Positions 17,101 to 25,228 are shown, counted from the first letter of the stretch. The stretch: DNA of 28,467 bases from an uncultured Muribaculaceae bacterium (GCA_934663645.1 CAKUKR010000022.1:1-28467); one strand, 5' to 3'. Notes: generated by a model not told the origin, from the sequence alone. Made by a program: numbers and translations.

Positions 17101-18255
17101 TTTGCTGTCCTTCTGGTCGGTGTCGCCGGTGCTGTACTCGCTGTCGGGGAGGGTGTCGAGGTAATCGATGTTCTGCGTGATGAATATCTCCAGCTGGTCC
17201 ACCAGTGCGGTACGGAACGGCTCGCACTTCCAGTTGGCTGAAGGCCACAGGTGCAGAGCCTCGAACAGCTCGGTCATGTACTTGTTGATGAGTTCCGGGC
17301 GCAAGCGCAGGATGGTCATCATGATGCGGAACTGGCGGTCAGGGCGGTACAGGTAGCCCGACTGCTTGAGCCGCGCGAAAATGCCGGAGATGAACTCCTC
17401 GTCGCGGTTCTCCTCAATCAGTTTCGCCGCCTGGGTGAACTGCTTGAACAGCTCGATATGGCGCGACATCGCCTTCTGTATGCCGGTGCGCCTGTCAGTG
17501 TCGCACTTGCCCAGGTAGCCCGAGCCCTCGATGACATACAGGCACAGCCGCCCGGCGATGTCCATAGCCTTGAACAAGTGGCGGTAAGCCTGCTTGTTGC
17601 CCTTGTAGCTTATCAGGTAATGCGTAATCTGCGATGAGAACACGTCGAGCATCGTAAACAGCCAGTTGGCGTTGCCGGAGCGGTACTGCCCGACAGTCTC
17701 AGTGTATTCCGGGTAAAGCTCCGCGTTGTCACGCACCACCTGCTCCATGCGCCCCACGCCTACGGCATCCAGCCAGTACGCCAGCGGCTCAAAGCGCAGC
17801 CGCAGGTCAGCGTCGGCGCTGCCTATGTATTTCAGCAGCACGTACACGCCGTCGAGGCGTTCTATGCGGCACTGTATCTTCTTGCCTATCGGCAGGCCCG
17901 CCGGCGCACTGTTCAGCTTGAAAAACAGGCCGTACTCGTCCTCGACTTCGTAACTCTTCTTAGCCTTGCCGCCGAAAGCACGCGAGCGTATGCGGAACGT
18001 GTACTCTCCGCCCTGCTTGTAAAACTGCGGTATTATCTTGGCAATGTCCTGTCCTACCGTCACATAGCCGTCTTTGACATCCTTGACATAACACGGCAGC
18101 GTCTCGGGGATGTCGCGGTGCTTCTGAAACTTGAGCTTCTGGAGTTCAAACTCCTCGCCGTCGTCGGTTACTACCACAAAACTGTTCATACGGCACTTCT
18201 CCGGCACCGTACGCAGGTCGCACTTGTCGCCCCTGTTCATTTCCGTAAAATTCAT
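14143..18255 (-). CDS. 1370-residue protein with OB-fold-like regions and a Schlafen/AlbA_2 domain
   Basis: Only one domain is clearly recognisable: a Schlafen/AlbA_2 module at about 960-1130, with EEDQHLEFKSSL (E-x4-E-x-K), GFLNSTGGTLYIGVND and later FVRHSSSTRP. This family binds nucleic acid or nucleotides, and some members are RNases. The N-terminus (~1-140) and a central region (~560-760) are beta-rich and read like S1/cold-shock OB-folds (YVKDVKDGYVTVGQD; GTVVMVRYLGEDH). Between them lie long helical regions (~150-530 and ~800-940). A low-complexity Ala/Pro/Glu linker (~1140-1185) precedes a final beta-rich domain. There is no signal peptide, so it is cytoplasmic. A role in RNA or DNA handling is inferred. 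It is the first gene of the operon with menA and dnaB; the function remains unknown. Confidence 0.8.
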   Translation of the reverse strand: MNFTEMNRGDKCDLRTVPEKCRMNSFVVVTDDGEEFELQKLKFQKHRDIPETLPCYVKDVKDGYVTVGQDIAKIIPQFYKQGGEYTFRIRSRAFGGKAKKSYEVEDEYGLFFKLNSAPAGLPIGKKIQCRIERLDGVYVLLKYIGSADADLRLRFEPLAYWLDAVGVGRMEQVVRDNAELYPEYTETVGQYRSGNANWLFTMLDVFSSQITHYLISYKGNKQAYRHLFKAMDIAGRLCLYVIEGSGYLGKCDTDRRTGIQKAMSRHIELFKQFTQAAKLIEENRDEEFISGIFARLKQSGYLYRPDRQFRIMMTILRLRPELINKYMTELFEALHLWPSANWKCEPFRTALVDQLEIFITQNIDYLDTLPDSEYSTGDTDQKDSKLLNKVIRAIAIQSLLASAKDNVDIQHNKAMFYRYLTYYHGSNAELHAQEVDNLLYKAVGSVLGNEYSHDFGWNDTSAFQILLTKASNMRDAVSAAATLPKVYNNGDISLELRPAELLIRERRAEDNDSVLPASLMSWMKPTILMKGNVQTPSAARRKNLKAYKQMWADIERGLTAENRQEDAGEVRKQAPEDGDAVMITIDYYKIDYTRPEWRRLRLHATIVDDGYEGEGWINVGPDTFVPWLNEYDIPNNYDGDMSIFCDENGNQLLYPAVVLNAGAECTFTLKRQINEMLRESAEVGDISRACIRDVDFRSKKYICLSDNGYTLKVPFWEGETLSKGTVVMVRYLGEDHQDPSPNLYMEGELIDVMSGSGASYGKKAPLAAIAKNLGEENPNATDDNGKEEEVIDAREVMSDEDVAELVRMLQRKAFTEKEYFNAFNYLGLAALLAKIIGDDSLYGVMRLHQELLIHLESYAREKRVDLDELSKHSEAVKGHPMLAKLYSKLEIVASLDSPENNTDLWEFANHGDETERRLASLALSFNLIADDAEEEVQKKIKNNIASILNVNSSETVLKYYGEEDQHLEFKSSLVFTNKKADHMRPRPEAQEQEIMEIICGFLNSTGGTLYIGVNDLGYEAGLADDKRFRRSRGKRDTIDAMIVDLESVIHNRLPGFAADHIQISSDQESTKGVIRVEITPVDRPVELDGKIFVRHSSSTRPKTGLDRDDFIAARKQNYDEMMARLMATAAAESREEAPADGDAAPQTQEAAPAPQRKAAPKAAAEAEDGDKIQTGMHRLNILHDYEPGFIHPAYYLYFSDRTIYASAEDRWEDGRLSLAVSEKETGGWMVVTYDSKTVCRVDMREVNDLVNGGTIDLPADAKITHVNLADRSNYLVSFIRNASGILMYRLDKVDDLPQSREFSSKGNPLCDGDCTILMQDIVPADKADALFPKALEQSKNLQGTLVHSKNRNQPDMSDVLEMLKPLKPVD

Positions 18256-18403
18256 TGTTAGAGTTGTTTATAAAATCATTGATGTATGTATACGCAAAAA
18301 ATATCGCCGTTTCAACGCCGACAGGGGAATGAGGGTTCACCGTAACCCGCATCCCTGGAAACGACAAGCCAATGCCCCGTTGCGGGCATGGCCTCCCTCC
18401 GCG

Positions 18404-19015
18404 TCACTCGGCGGCAAGGCCGCTTATACGCGCAATGTACTTGCCTATGATGTCAAACTCGAGGTTGACGCGAGTGCCGCGCTCGATGTTGTGGAAATTG
18501 GTATGCTCGTAAGTGTACGGGATGATTGCCACGCGGAACGAGTCGCGCTCCGAATCGCACACCGTCAGCGAAACGCCGTTGACAGTCACCGACCCCTTCT
18601 CGACGGTGACATACCCCTTGGCGGCAAGCTCCGGGCGGAACTCGTAGCGGAACTTGTAATAGCGGCTGCCGTCAGCCTCGCAAACCTCCTCGCAAACGGC
18701 AGTCGTGTCAACATGCCCCTGGACGATATGCCCGTCCAGACGGCCGTCCATTTTCATGCTCCGCTCCAGGTTGACCTCGTCGCCCTCGCGCAGGTCGCCC
18801 AGGTTGCTGCGCTCCAAAGTCTCGCGGATAGCCGTAACCGTATAAGAGCCGTCGCCATGCAACTTAACCACCGTGAGGCACACGCCATTGTGCGCCACAC
18901 TCTGGTCTATGCTAAGCTCGTCGGCAAATGAACACTGTATCCGCAGATGTATATTACCACCTTCATGAGCCACCGCCACAACGCGGCCGGCTTCCTCTAC
19001 TATTCCTGAAAACAT
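18404..19015 (-). CDS. ribE: Riboflavin synthase alpha chain
   Basis: The product is 203 residues beginning MFSGIVEEAGRV, the family's hallmark start. It has two tandem lumazine-binding repeats: the first with NGVCLTVVKL and HIVQGHVDTTA, the second with VNGVSLTVCD and IPYTYEHTNFHNIERG. Repeat one carries the substrate-loop residues at the N-terminus. The enzyme converts two molecules of 6,7-dimethyl-8-ribityllumazine into riboflavin and the pyrimidine by-product in the cytoplasm. It is a single gene divergent from rplS, with no other riboflavin genes nearby and no FMN riboswitch recognisable in the 250-nt upstream gap. Confidence 0.95.
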   Translation of the reverse strand: MFSGIVEEAGRVVAVAHEGGNIHLRIQCSFADELSIDQSVAHNGVCLTVVKLHGDGSYTVTAIRETLERSNLGDLREGDEVNLERSMKMDGRLDGHIVQGHVDTTAVCEEVCEADGSRYYKFRYEFRPELAAKGYVTVEKGSVTVNGVSLTVCDSERDSFRVAIIPYTYEHTNFHNIERGTRVNLEFDIIGKYIARISGLAAE

Positions 19016-19046
19016 AGTCGTAAAAAATTGTGTCTGGTTCAGACTG

Positions 19047-19054
19047 CAAAATTA
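19047..19054 (-). promoter_or_regulatory. Candidate -7 element for ribE
   Basis: Minus-strand TAATTTTG is an exact TAnnTTTG match 32 nt before the ribE ATG. There is no clear TTG/TTTG box at the expected distance upstream, so the call rests on the -7 element alone. Confidence 0.4.
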
Positions 19055-19162
19055 ACGATAATCTGCCGCATTATTTGCTGCTTCACTCTAAATTTGTGTT
19101 AACTAACATGGCGCGGCTTTCATCGCCAATGGCTTGAAACGAGGAAAAACGGGGCAGAATAA

Positions 19163-19193
19163 TTGGCGGTGTCGGCAAAAATGCCTAACTTTG
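19163..19193 (+). promoter_or_regulatory. Promoter of rplS
   Basis: TTG (19163-19165), 20 nt, TAACTTTG (19186-19193): a full Bacteroidetes housekeeping promoter. The predicted start near 19200 gives a leader of about 68 nt before the rplS ATG. The A/T-rich TTTTAACTATATATTAAA immediately before the ATG has no Shine-Dalgarno, which is usual for highly expressed Bacteroidetes genes. Confidence 0.75.
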
Positions 19194-19267
19194 TGCCGAC
19201 AATTTGTAACCGCTGGTATCGCCGACCGATATTAAGTTGCAAATCAACCTTTTAACTATATATTAAA

Positions 19268-19633
19268 ATGGATTTGATCAAAGTAGTGGAAGAGGCTTTT
19301 GCCACTCCCAAAAAGGAAATCCCCGCCTTCGGTCCTGGCGACACCATCACTGTCGCTTACCGCATCAAGGAGGGTAACAAGGAACGTATCCAGCAGTTCC
19401 GCGGAGTAGTCATCCGCATCAACGGACACCTCGAGAAGAAACGCTTCACTGTCCGCAAGATCTCTGACGGCATCGGCGTTGAACGTATCTTCCCCATGGA
19501 GTCTCCGTTCATCGAGTCTATCGTCGTAAACAAGTACGGCAAGGTGCGCCGCGCCAAACTGTACTACCTGCGCGGACTCACCGGCAAGAAAGCTCGCATC
19601 AAGGAGCGTCGCGTCGTGAAGAAAGAGGACTGA
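19268..19633 (+). CDS. rplS: 50S ribosomal protein L19
   Basis: The product is 121 residues with the usual L19 layout: [29 protein letters not shown], then [21 protein letters not shown] and the basic tail [22 protein letters not shown]. These runs are highly conserved across bacteria. The protein sits at the 30S/50S interface near bridge B8. The gene stands alone here, not beside trmD/rimM, which is common in Bacteroidetes. It has its own consensus promoter and a downstream hairpin. Confidence 0.97.
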   Translation: MDLIKVVEEAFATPKKEIPAFGPGDTITVAYRIKEGNKERIQQFRGVVIRINGHLEKKRFTVRKISDGIGVERIFPMESPFIESIVVNKYGKVRRAKLYYLRGLTGKKARIKERRVVKKED

Positions 19634-19659
19634 TCTCCTCCTGCCAACGCAAAACGTAC

Positions 19660-19705
19660 ACAGACCGTCGGGATCGCGCCGTTAAGCGCGCGTCCGGCGG
19701 TCTGT
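19660..19705 (+). terminator. Hairpin after rplS
   Basis: Outer stem ACAGACCGTCGG (19660-19671) pairs with CCGGCGGTCTGT (19694-19705), with one G:U pair. The GC-rich interior (CGCGC/GCGCG) can extend the structure. It begins 26 nt after the rplS stop. Only a short ATTTG follows, so it may be a terminator with a weak U-tract or an mRNA-stabilising structure. Confidence 0.55.
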
Positions 19706-19849
19706 ATTTGCCGGTAACTGGCTGCGCCGGCACGCAGCTGCGGCAAAAATGCGGCACGGCGGCATGACCGCTGACGCCCGCTCGAGCGTTATTCTGACAG
19801 ACACCACAAACAAACACGTTTTACAGGTAAAAATAATCTTGAAGCAATT

Positions 19850-21385
19850 ATGGAAACAAACGGTTCAGCAAAACATCCGCGTAGGGCAACGCTCATAATC
19901 CTCGACGGCTTCGGCCTGGGCGACCACAAGAAGGATGACGCAATCTTCTGCACACCGACACCCAACATCGACGCCCTCAACGCCAAGTATCCGCACTCGC
20001 AGCTCCTCGCCTGCGGCGAGGACGTGGGCCTGCCCGACGGACAGATGGGCAACTCCGAGGTCGGGCATCTCAACATCGGCGCGGGTCGCATCGTGCCGCA
20101 AGACCTCATGAAGATAAACCGCGCCATCGCGGACAAGTCCATACTCGAAAACCCGCAGGTCAAGGACGCATTTGAGTATGCACGCAAGCATGGTGTGCCG
20201 GTGCACCTGATGGGGCTCACCTCGACGGGCGGCGTGCACTCCTCGTTTGGCCACCTCTTCGCCCTCTGCGACATTGCCAAGCACTACGGCATCGACAAGG
20301 TCTACATACACTGTTTCACGGACGGCCGTGACACCGACCCCAAGAGCGGAGCGGGTTTCCTGCGCGACCTGCAGCAGCATTGCGCAGCCTCCGCCGGCAC
20401 AATCGCCTCCGTTGTAGGACGCTTCTATGCCATGGACCGCGACAACCGCTGGGAGCGCGTCAAGCTCGCATACGACATGCTGACTCGCGGCGAGGGGCTG
20501 AAGACTGACGATGTGGTCAAGGCTGTGACCGACTCTTACGAAAACGGGGTGACCGACGAGTTCCTCACCCCGATAGTCAACAGCGCCGTAGACGGACGCA
20601 TCCTCCCCGGGCACGTCGTCATATTCTTCAACTACCGCAACGACCGCGCCCGCGAAATCACCATTGCCCTCACGCAGCACCCCGTAGACGGCATGACCCC
20701 TGTCGACGGGCTGCGCTACTACTGCATGACGCCGTATGACGATTCGTTCAAGGGCGTGCATATCCTTTTCCCAAAGGAGGTCGTCCGCAACACCCTTGCC
20801 GAATACCTCTCGTCGCGCGGCCTGAAGCAGCTCCACATCGCCGAGACCGAAAAATACGCCCATGTCACCTTCTTCCTCAACGGAGGCCGTGAAGAGCCCT
20901 TTGCTGGCGAGGACCGCATACTCGTCCCCTCGCCGAAAGTGAAGACATACGACCTGCAGCCCGAGATGAGCGCGTATGAGGTGACTGTCCGCCTCGTGGA
21001 TGCTATCTGCTCCGAAAAGTATGACTTCATCGTCGTCAACTTCGCCAACTGCGACATGGTAGGCCATACCGGCGTGTATGAGGCGATAAAGAAGGCGGTC
21101 AGCACGCTCGACTTGTGTGTGGGCAATGTGGTTGACGCGGCACGCCGGCACGGCTATCCCGTCATCATCATCGCCGACCACGGCAACTCCGACCACGCAA
21201 TTAATGCCGACGGAACGCCCAACACCGCGCACTCGCTCAACCCCGTGCCGTTCATCTACATCTCCGACGACACCGCCGCCAAGGTGCGCAACGGCCGCCT
21301 TGCCGACGTTGCACCCTCGCTGCTCCACGTCATGGGACTGCCGCAGCCCGCAGAGATGACTGGCGAAAACCTCATAGCCGACTGA
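19850..21385 (+). CDS. gpmI: 2,3-bisphosphoglycerate-independent phosphoglycerate mutase
   Basis: The product is 511 residues, the usual iPGM length. The alkaline-phosphatase-like fold is shown by [12 protein letters not shown] at the N-terminus (first metal Asp), [17 protein letters not shown] with the phosphoserine nucleophile Ser69, and the C-terminal metal motif [11 protein letters not shown]. The inserted phosphotransferase domain includes [11 protein letters not shown] and [12 protein letters not shown]. It interconverts 3- and 2-phosphoglycerate in glycolysis, using two manganese ions. The gene is in the same direction as rplS, 216 nt downstream and beyond the hairpin. A weak TAATCTTG precedes the ATG, but I do not call it a promoter. 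A 510-codon antisense frame across the gene is a composition artefact. Confidence 0.97.
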   Translation: METNGSAKHPRRATLIILDGFGLGDHKKDDAIFCTPTPNIDALNAKYPHSQLLACGEDVGLPDGQMGNSEVGHLNIGAGRIVPQDLMKINRAIADKSILENPQVKDAFEYARKHGVPVHLMGLTSTGGVHSSFGHLFALCDIAKHYGIDKVYIHCFTDGRDTDPKSGAGFLRDLQQHCAASAGTIASVVGRFYAMDRDNRWERVKLAYDMLTRGEGLKTDDVVKAVTDSYENGVTDEFLTPIVNSAVDGRILPGHVVIFFNYRNDRAREITIALTQHPVDGMTPVDGLRYYCMTPYDDSFKGVHILFPKEVVRNTLAEYLSSRGLKQLHIAETEKYAHVTFFLNGGREEPFAGEDRILVPSPKVKTYDLQPEMSAYEVTVRLVDAICSEKYDFIVVNFANCDMVGHTGVYEAIKKAVSTLDLCVGNVVDAARRHGYPVIIIADHGNSDHAINADGTPNTAHSLNPVPFIYISDDTAAKVRNGRLADVAPSLLHVMGLPQPAEMTGENLIAD

Positions 21386-21409
21386 AATACACAGCATACC
21401 GTATGACAG

Positions 21410-21443
21410 CAGCGGGGTGTGTCAAGACTGACACACCCCGCTG
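21410..21443 (+). terminator. Strong hairpin between gpmI and tRNA-Arg
   Basis: CAGCGGGGTGTGTCA and TGACACACCCCGCTG form a perfect 15-bp stem with a 4-nt loop AGAC. It lies 25 nt past the gpmI stop and 10 nt past the 3' end of the convergent tRNA, so it could terminate both. No long U-tract is present on either side. Confidence 0.7.
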
Positions 21444-21453
21444 TCGCTGCAAG

Positions 21454-21525
21454 TACTCCCGTGGGGAGTCGAACCCCAATCGATGGAACCGGAATCCATT
21501 ATTCTATCCATTGAACTACGGGAGC
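21454..21525 (-). tRNA. tRNA-Arg (anticodon CCG)
   Basis: The minus strand folds as a 72-nt cloverleaf: acceptor GCTCCCG/CGGGAGT (G1 pairs with U72), D-arm GTTC...GAAT, anticodon arm ATGGA-TTCCGGT-TCCAT with anticodon CCG, and T-arm TGGGG-TTCGACT-CCCCA. The discriminator base is A, and the 3' CCA is not encoded. It reads CGG arginine codons. A consensus promoter lies just upstream. Confidence 0.95.
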
Positions 21526-21553
21526 ATACGATGCCCTGCATAGAAAGGCAACG

Positions 21554-21584
21554 CAAAGTTACACATAACTTTCGTCACGCGCAA
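21554..21584 (-). promoter_or_regulatory. Promoter of tRNA-Arg
   Basis: On the minus strand, TTG (21584-21582), 20 nt, TAACTTTG (21561-21554), the same -7 sequence as the rplS promoter. Its position 28 nt before the tRNA fits. It separates the tRNA from the HerA-like gene ending at 21638. Confidence 0.72.
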
Positions 21585-21637
21585 CCCCCACGACCATTTT
21601 TCGCACACGCTTCATGATAAAATGTGCTGGCAGTGCG

Positions 21638-23218
21638 TCAAATCAGGTGCGTGACCTTGATTTTCTTGTATTTCTTGCCTATGCCGAGTGCAAAAGCCAT
21701 TTGGTCCTTGATTATCAGCTCCCCCTTTTGCAGCCCGGCGATCGCTTGGCGGATTTCGGTCAGCTCCTGGCCGTTGACCCCGAACAGGTCCCTGATTACC
21801 TTGTCGTCGATAGTCTGCTGCTTCATTATCAGCGGGTACTGTGCGTTGGCATAGAAGTCGAAGTATTTGCTCTTGAAGTCCGCCATGTTCTGTGTGGCGA
21901 GGATAACTGACAGCCCCTTGTTGCGCCCCACGGCGATAAGGTTGCGCAGCGGACGGTTGTCAAACGAGAGCATATAGTGGGCCTCGTCGATTATCGAGAA
22001 GTGGCGGATTTCGACTACATCGTCATTTGCGGCCTGCTGCGGCAGCTGCTCGTAGATGTTGTTGAGCTTGGACATCAGGAAGTAGACGATAGCCTTTGCT
22101 ATCGGGCCGTCCTTGGGATAGCCGTCCATTTTGACGATATAGCTTTCCTCGATGAGGTCGGCATGGTCTTCAGTGTCGAATATGTTGGCGCGGACAAGCT
22201 GCTTGAGCACTGATGAAATGGAATCATCATTTTCGGGGTCTCTCATGCGGCCCTGGTATTCGGACAGCATGGCTTCGAACGTGATAGGCGCACCGTTGGT
22301 CTTGTTGTAGGCGGCGACGATAGCCTCGCTGAGCCGGTTGCTCATGTTCGAGCTTGCTGCAAGGCGGTCGAGCGACGCGAGCGCAGATGCCATTTCGGTA
22401 GAGTAGAGGTTGATTTCGTTGAGCGGCCGGCCGGTGAAGTCCTTGAACGGTGTGAACGGCAGCGGCGACTCAATAGGGTTCAGGATAGCGGTACGGTCTA
22501 CGTCAAAGTGCGACAGCCAGCTGTTGTTCTGAATGTCGCTGAACTCTCCCTTGTAGTCGAACAGCAGGAAATTGACTGGGTAGCGGCTCTCCGTAGATAT
22601 AGCGCGAAACTGCTGCATCAGCACGGCGAGCAGGTTGGTCTTGCCCGAGCCGGTAGCCCCGGCAATGATAATCTGCGCGTTGGTGATAGCGCGGCTGTTT
22701 ATGTCGAGGGTCGCTTCCATTTCCGCGTCGCCGTAGTTGCCTATGAGGAGGTTGAGGACGGGGATGTCCGTGGCGGCTCCGCCCCGGCTGTTCTGCGAGA
22801 GGAAACAACCCTCGAGGTTGTTGTCCTCGAGCAGGTAATCGCGGCCGCGTGCCATTTCTGCGGCAAGAATGCGCGAAAGCACCATGTTGTTGCCAATGTC
22901 TATGCCGGTATCATGGTAACGCATTTTTATCAGTGCCGAATAAAGCGCGGTGAGGTCTTGATGTGAGAAGAAACTCGGCAGATAGCGATTGCCGAAGTGC
23001 AGCTTTTGCTTTTCCACTGTCGCTGCATCGCGTTTGCCCGGCGTGCCGAGGCCTGTCAGCAAGCAAATGCGCATGAGCTTGTTGTTCTGTATAGAATAAC
23101 GCTTTTCGCCGTCGGCTTGCCTCGAGAGGTTTACGAGGCTCTCGATTTTCTCTTTGATTGGCGCAAACTCGGTGTTGAAGTTTTCTGGCACGTACAGGTT
23201 TCCGAATTGTATAGGCAT
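21638..23218 (-). CDS. HerA-like DNA-translocating ATPase, last gene of putative defence operon
   Basis: The product is 526 residues. It has the HerA/FtsK-superfamily layout: Walker A GATGSGKTNLL (~190), the FLLFDYKGEF strand just after, Walker B FSIIDEAHYML (~409) and a late ILATQN motif (sensor-like). HerA-type ATPases form hexamers that move on DNA or load nucleases, and similar proteins (for example DptH and the HerA of Sir2-HerA systems) act in phage defence. The N-terminal ~150 residues are not recognised. There is no signal peptide, so it is cytoplasmic. It starts 3 nt after the stop of the DndD-like gene, so the two are probably translated together and may form a complex. No nuclease motif was seen in this protein. 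Confidence 0.85.
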   Translation of the reverse strand: MPIQFGNLYVPENFNTEFAPIKEKIESLVNLSRQADGEKRYSIQNNKLMRICLLTGLGTPGKRDAATVEKQKLHFGNRYLPSFFSHQDLTALYSALIKMRYHDTGIDIGNNMVLSRILAAEMARGRDYLLEDNNLEGCFLSQNSRGGAATDIPVLNLLIGNYGDAEMEATLDINSRAITNAQIIIAGATGSGKTNLLAVLMQQFRAISTESRYPVNFLLFDYKGEFSDIQNNSWLSHFDVDRTAILNPIESPLPFTPFKDFTGRPLNEINLYSTEMASALASLDRLAASSNMSNRLSEAIVAAYNKTNGAPITFEAMLSEYQGRMRDPENDDSISSVLKQLVRANIFDTEDHADLIEESYIVKMDGYPKDGPIAKAIVYFLMSKLNNIYEQLPQQAANDDVVEIRHFSIIDEAHYMLSFDNRPLRNLIAVGRNKGLSVILATQNMADFKSKYFDFYANAQYPLIMKQQTIDDKVIRDLFGVNGQELTEIRQAIAGLQKGELIIKDQMAFALGIGKKYKKIKVTHLI

Positions 23219-23221
23219 GGC

Positions 23222-25222
23222 TTATTGGTTGAGGGGTAATCCGAAATATCCGTCAGTGACGGTTGTCTTCTGCTGCTCTACGTCGCGGTGGAGCGTGTAG
23301 GTCTTGGAGATGAACGGCTCGAGCTTGATGTAGTCGCTGTCGGTGCGTATCTCCGACGTGGTGCAGAGCAGGATAGTCTGCTCGGCGAGCTGCGGGAAAT
23401 ACATCTCCATCAGCGCGTCGCGGCTCTCGTTGTCGAGAACCCCCATCACGGTGTCTATCATCACTGGCGGGTTGTAGTCGCCCAGGTTGCGCAGCACTTT
23501 CAGCAGCACCTGTATGAAGATTTGCTTGGAGGCCGCGTTGAGCTGGTTGAGCGAGATCGGGTTGCCCTTTTTGTGGTACATGGCGATGTTGAAGTTCTCC
23601 ATGCTGTCGCTCAGTGCCACGCGGCTTATCTGGCCCCGGTATGATATGAGCAACTGGTTGAGCTGCTCCTGCATCTCGGTCTCAATCTGTGCCTTCTTCT
23701 TTTTCAGTAGGCTGTCCGCCACTTTCTCGAAGAACGGCTTCAGTTTGACCAGCGTGTCATAGCGCAGGTCTGGCTCTTGCTGCACCTGGACGTCAAACTG
23801 ATGTATGCGCTTCTCGAGCTTCTGTATATCCTGGCGCAGTGCCGCCTCTTTCGACTTGGCGGTCTCCAGGTCGCGCTTCCCCTGCTCGTAGTTGGCGATG
23901 ATGTATTCGTTGCCGCCGGCGCGGCTTGCTTCGAGGTTTCGCTTCTCGGTACGCAGCTCGTTGATTGTGGCGAGGAGTGCTTCCAGGTCCTGGCGCGTGC
24001 GGTACAGCGCGGCAAACTGGTTGTTGCCGCTGCGGTTGATGAGCGATTTCAGCGCGTCGATCTCGGCAGCGTCGAGGTATTCGTACGGGTCGGGCCGGTT
24101 GGTCGAGTTTTGCAACGCGACTATATGCTTGACCACATTCTCCTCGTCCACCTCTGCCGAGCATAGCGCAAGGTCTTTGAGGTAGCCTATTATCTTGGCC
24201 GTCACGTCGCGGAGCGTCTCGATGGGGTATGCCCCGGTGTTCTCCCGGCGCAGCTCCTCCTTGACGCGGAGTATGTTGTTGATTTCCGCTGAAAGGTTTG
24301 ACGCGAGTTTCGGCAGGAACACATTCGCCTCCACGTTGTCCATAAAGCCTTTGAGGTCTTCCGTATAGTCGGCAGCGCGGCGCACTATGTCCTCGATTTT
24401 CGCGCCGATGGCGGCAATGCGTTTGCCCATGTCCGCACTCTGCTGCGCACCCTCCTTGGCCTTGTGGTACTCGTCTTCGACCGATGCAAGCATCTTGTAC
24501 AGCTTGTCCTGTTCGGCGATGTTGGCTGCCAGCTCCGTGCTGATGCGCTCTTTCTGGTCACACAGCTCGTTGTATTCGGCTTGCTCCTGTTCGGCTTGCA
24601 GACGTGCGCTGCTCGCCTCCTGCTGCAGCTTTTCCGCAGCCCGCTTCAGCTGCAGGTACTTCTTGAAGCCGAGCACGTTCTCGAAATTGTCCTGAATGGT
24701 CTGGGCGAAGACATTCTTCTTGAGCAGCTCGCTCGACTGCATCGCGTCGAAAAGGAAATACTTGCTCAGCTCCTGCGGCAGGTTTGCCTTGATGATTTTG
24801 TTCACCTCCTGTTCGGCGCGCAGACGTTCTTTCGGCGCGGTCATTGTGCCATATTGGAATATGTTGCCGTTCATGTTGAAGTATACGCTTTCGAGCGGTC
24901 TTCCAGCAGGGTTGAGCAGGTATGTGCGCCTGAGTATGTACTTCTGCGTCATGCCGAGCACCATGCCGCTGAATGTTATCTCCAGCGATATTTCGGGCTT
25001 CACCTCGCCGACTGCCCCCTGGTTGAGCAGCTCGTTGAAATGCTCCTTGTTCTCGATTCTCAGGCCGTAGAGTGCGCCGCAGATGGCCTCAAACAGCGTG
25101 GTCTTGCCGCCGCCGTTTGAGCCGCCGATGAGGATGATGGGCCGCTCATCGTCTACCCTCAGATCGAGGTCGAGGTCCAGATAGGTCTTGTAGTTGCTTA
25201 CTTTGATGCGTTGTATTATCAT
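23222..25222 (-). CDS. SMC/DndD-like coiled-coil ATPase
   Basis: The product is 666 residues with a split ABC-ATPase. The N-terminal half has IQRIKVSNYKTY and Walker A IGGSNGGGKTTLF (~33-45), followed by YFLFDAMQSSEL (~158-170), resembling the position of FFFDGE in DndD. A long coiled coil runs from about 185 to 510, with no CxxC zinc hook visible at its apex. The C-terminal half has a poor ABC signature (SLNQLNAASKQIF) and Walker B PPVMIDTVMGVLD (~582-594), close to the IDTP-x-x-LD of DndD. Such ATPases act on DNA in the Dnd phosphorothioation and related systems. Dnd itself is unlikely because DndC and DndE are absent. The gene lies 6 nt after the 72-residue ORF and 3 nt before the HerA-like gene. 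Confidence 0.85.
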   Translation of the reverse strand: MIIQRIKVSNYKTYLDLDLDLRVDDERPIILIGGSNGGGKTTLFEAICGALYGLRIENKEHFNELLNQGAVGEVKPEISLEITFSGMVLGMTQKYILRRTYLLNPAGRPLESVYFNMNGNIFQYGTMTAPKERLRAEQEVNKIIKANLPQELSKYFLFDAMQSSELLKKNVFAQTIQDNFENVLGFKKYLQLKRAAEKLQQEASSARLQAEQEQAEYNELCDQKERISTELAANIAEQDKLYKMLASVEDEYHKAKEGAQQSADMGKRIAAIGAKIEDIVRRAADYTEDLKGFMDNVEANVFLPKLASNLSAEINNILRVKEELRRENTGAYPIETLRDVTAKIIGYLKDLALCSAEVDEENVVKHIVALQNSTNRPDPYEYLDAAEIDALKSLINRSGNNQFAALYRTRQDLEALLATINELRTEKRNLEASRAGGNEYIIANYEQGKRDLETAKSKEAALRQDIQKLEKRIHQFDVQVQQEPDLRYDTLVKLKPFFEKVADSLLKKKKAQIETEMQEQLNQLLISYRGQISRVALSDSMENFNIAMYHKKGNPISLNQLNAASKQIFIQVLLKVLRNLGDYNPPVMIDTVMGVLDNESRDALMEMYFPQLAEQTILLCTTSEIRTDSDYIKLEPFISKTYTLHRDVEQQKTTVTDGYFGLPLNQ

Positions 25223-25228
25223 GGCCTC

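Noticed and set aside
18295..18303. TATTTTTTG as a promoter for the 1370-residue gene (minus strand)
   Set aside because: It is one base longer than TAnnTTTG and has no TTG box at 19-20 nt upstream.
19834..19841. TAATCTTG as a gpmI promoter
   Set aside because: It mismatches the -7 box, has no -33 partner, and lies only 8 nt before the ATG.
19865..21397. 510-codon open frame antisense to gpmI
   Set aside because: It mirrors the codon structure of a highly conserved GC-rich gene, encodes no recognisable protein and lacks any start or promoter context; long antisense frames are expected here.
21454..21525. tRNA-Arg as an att site with flanking duplication
   Set aside because: I saw no second copy of the tRNA 3' end and no integrase in the window, and the operon lies on the 5' side.
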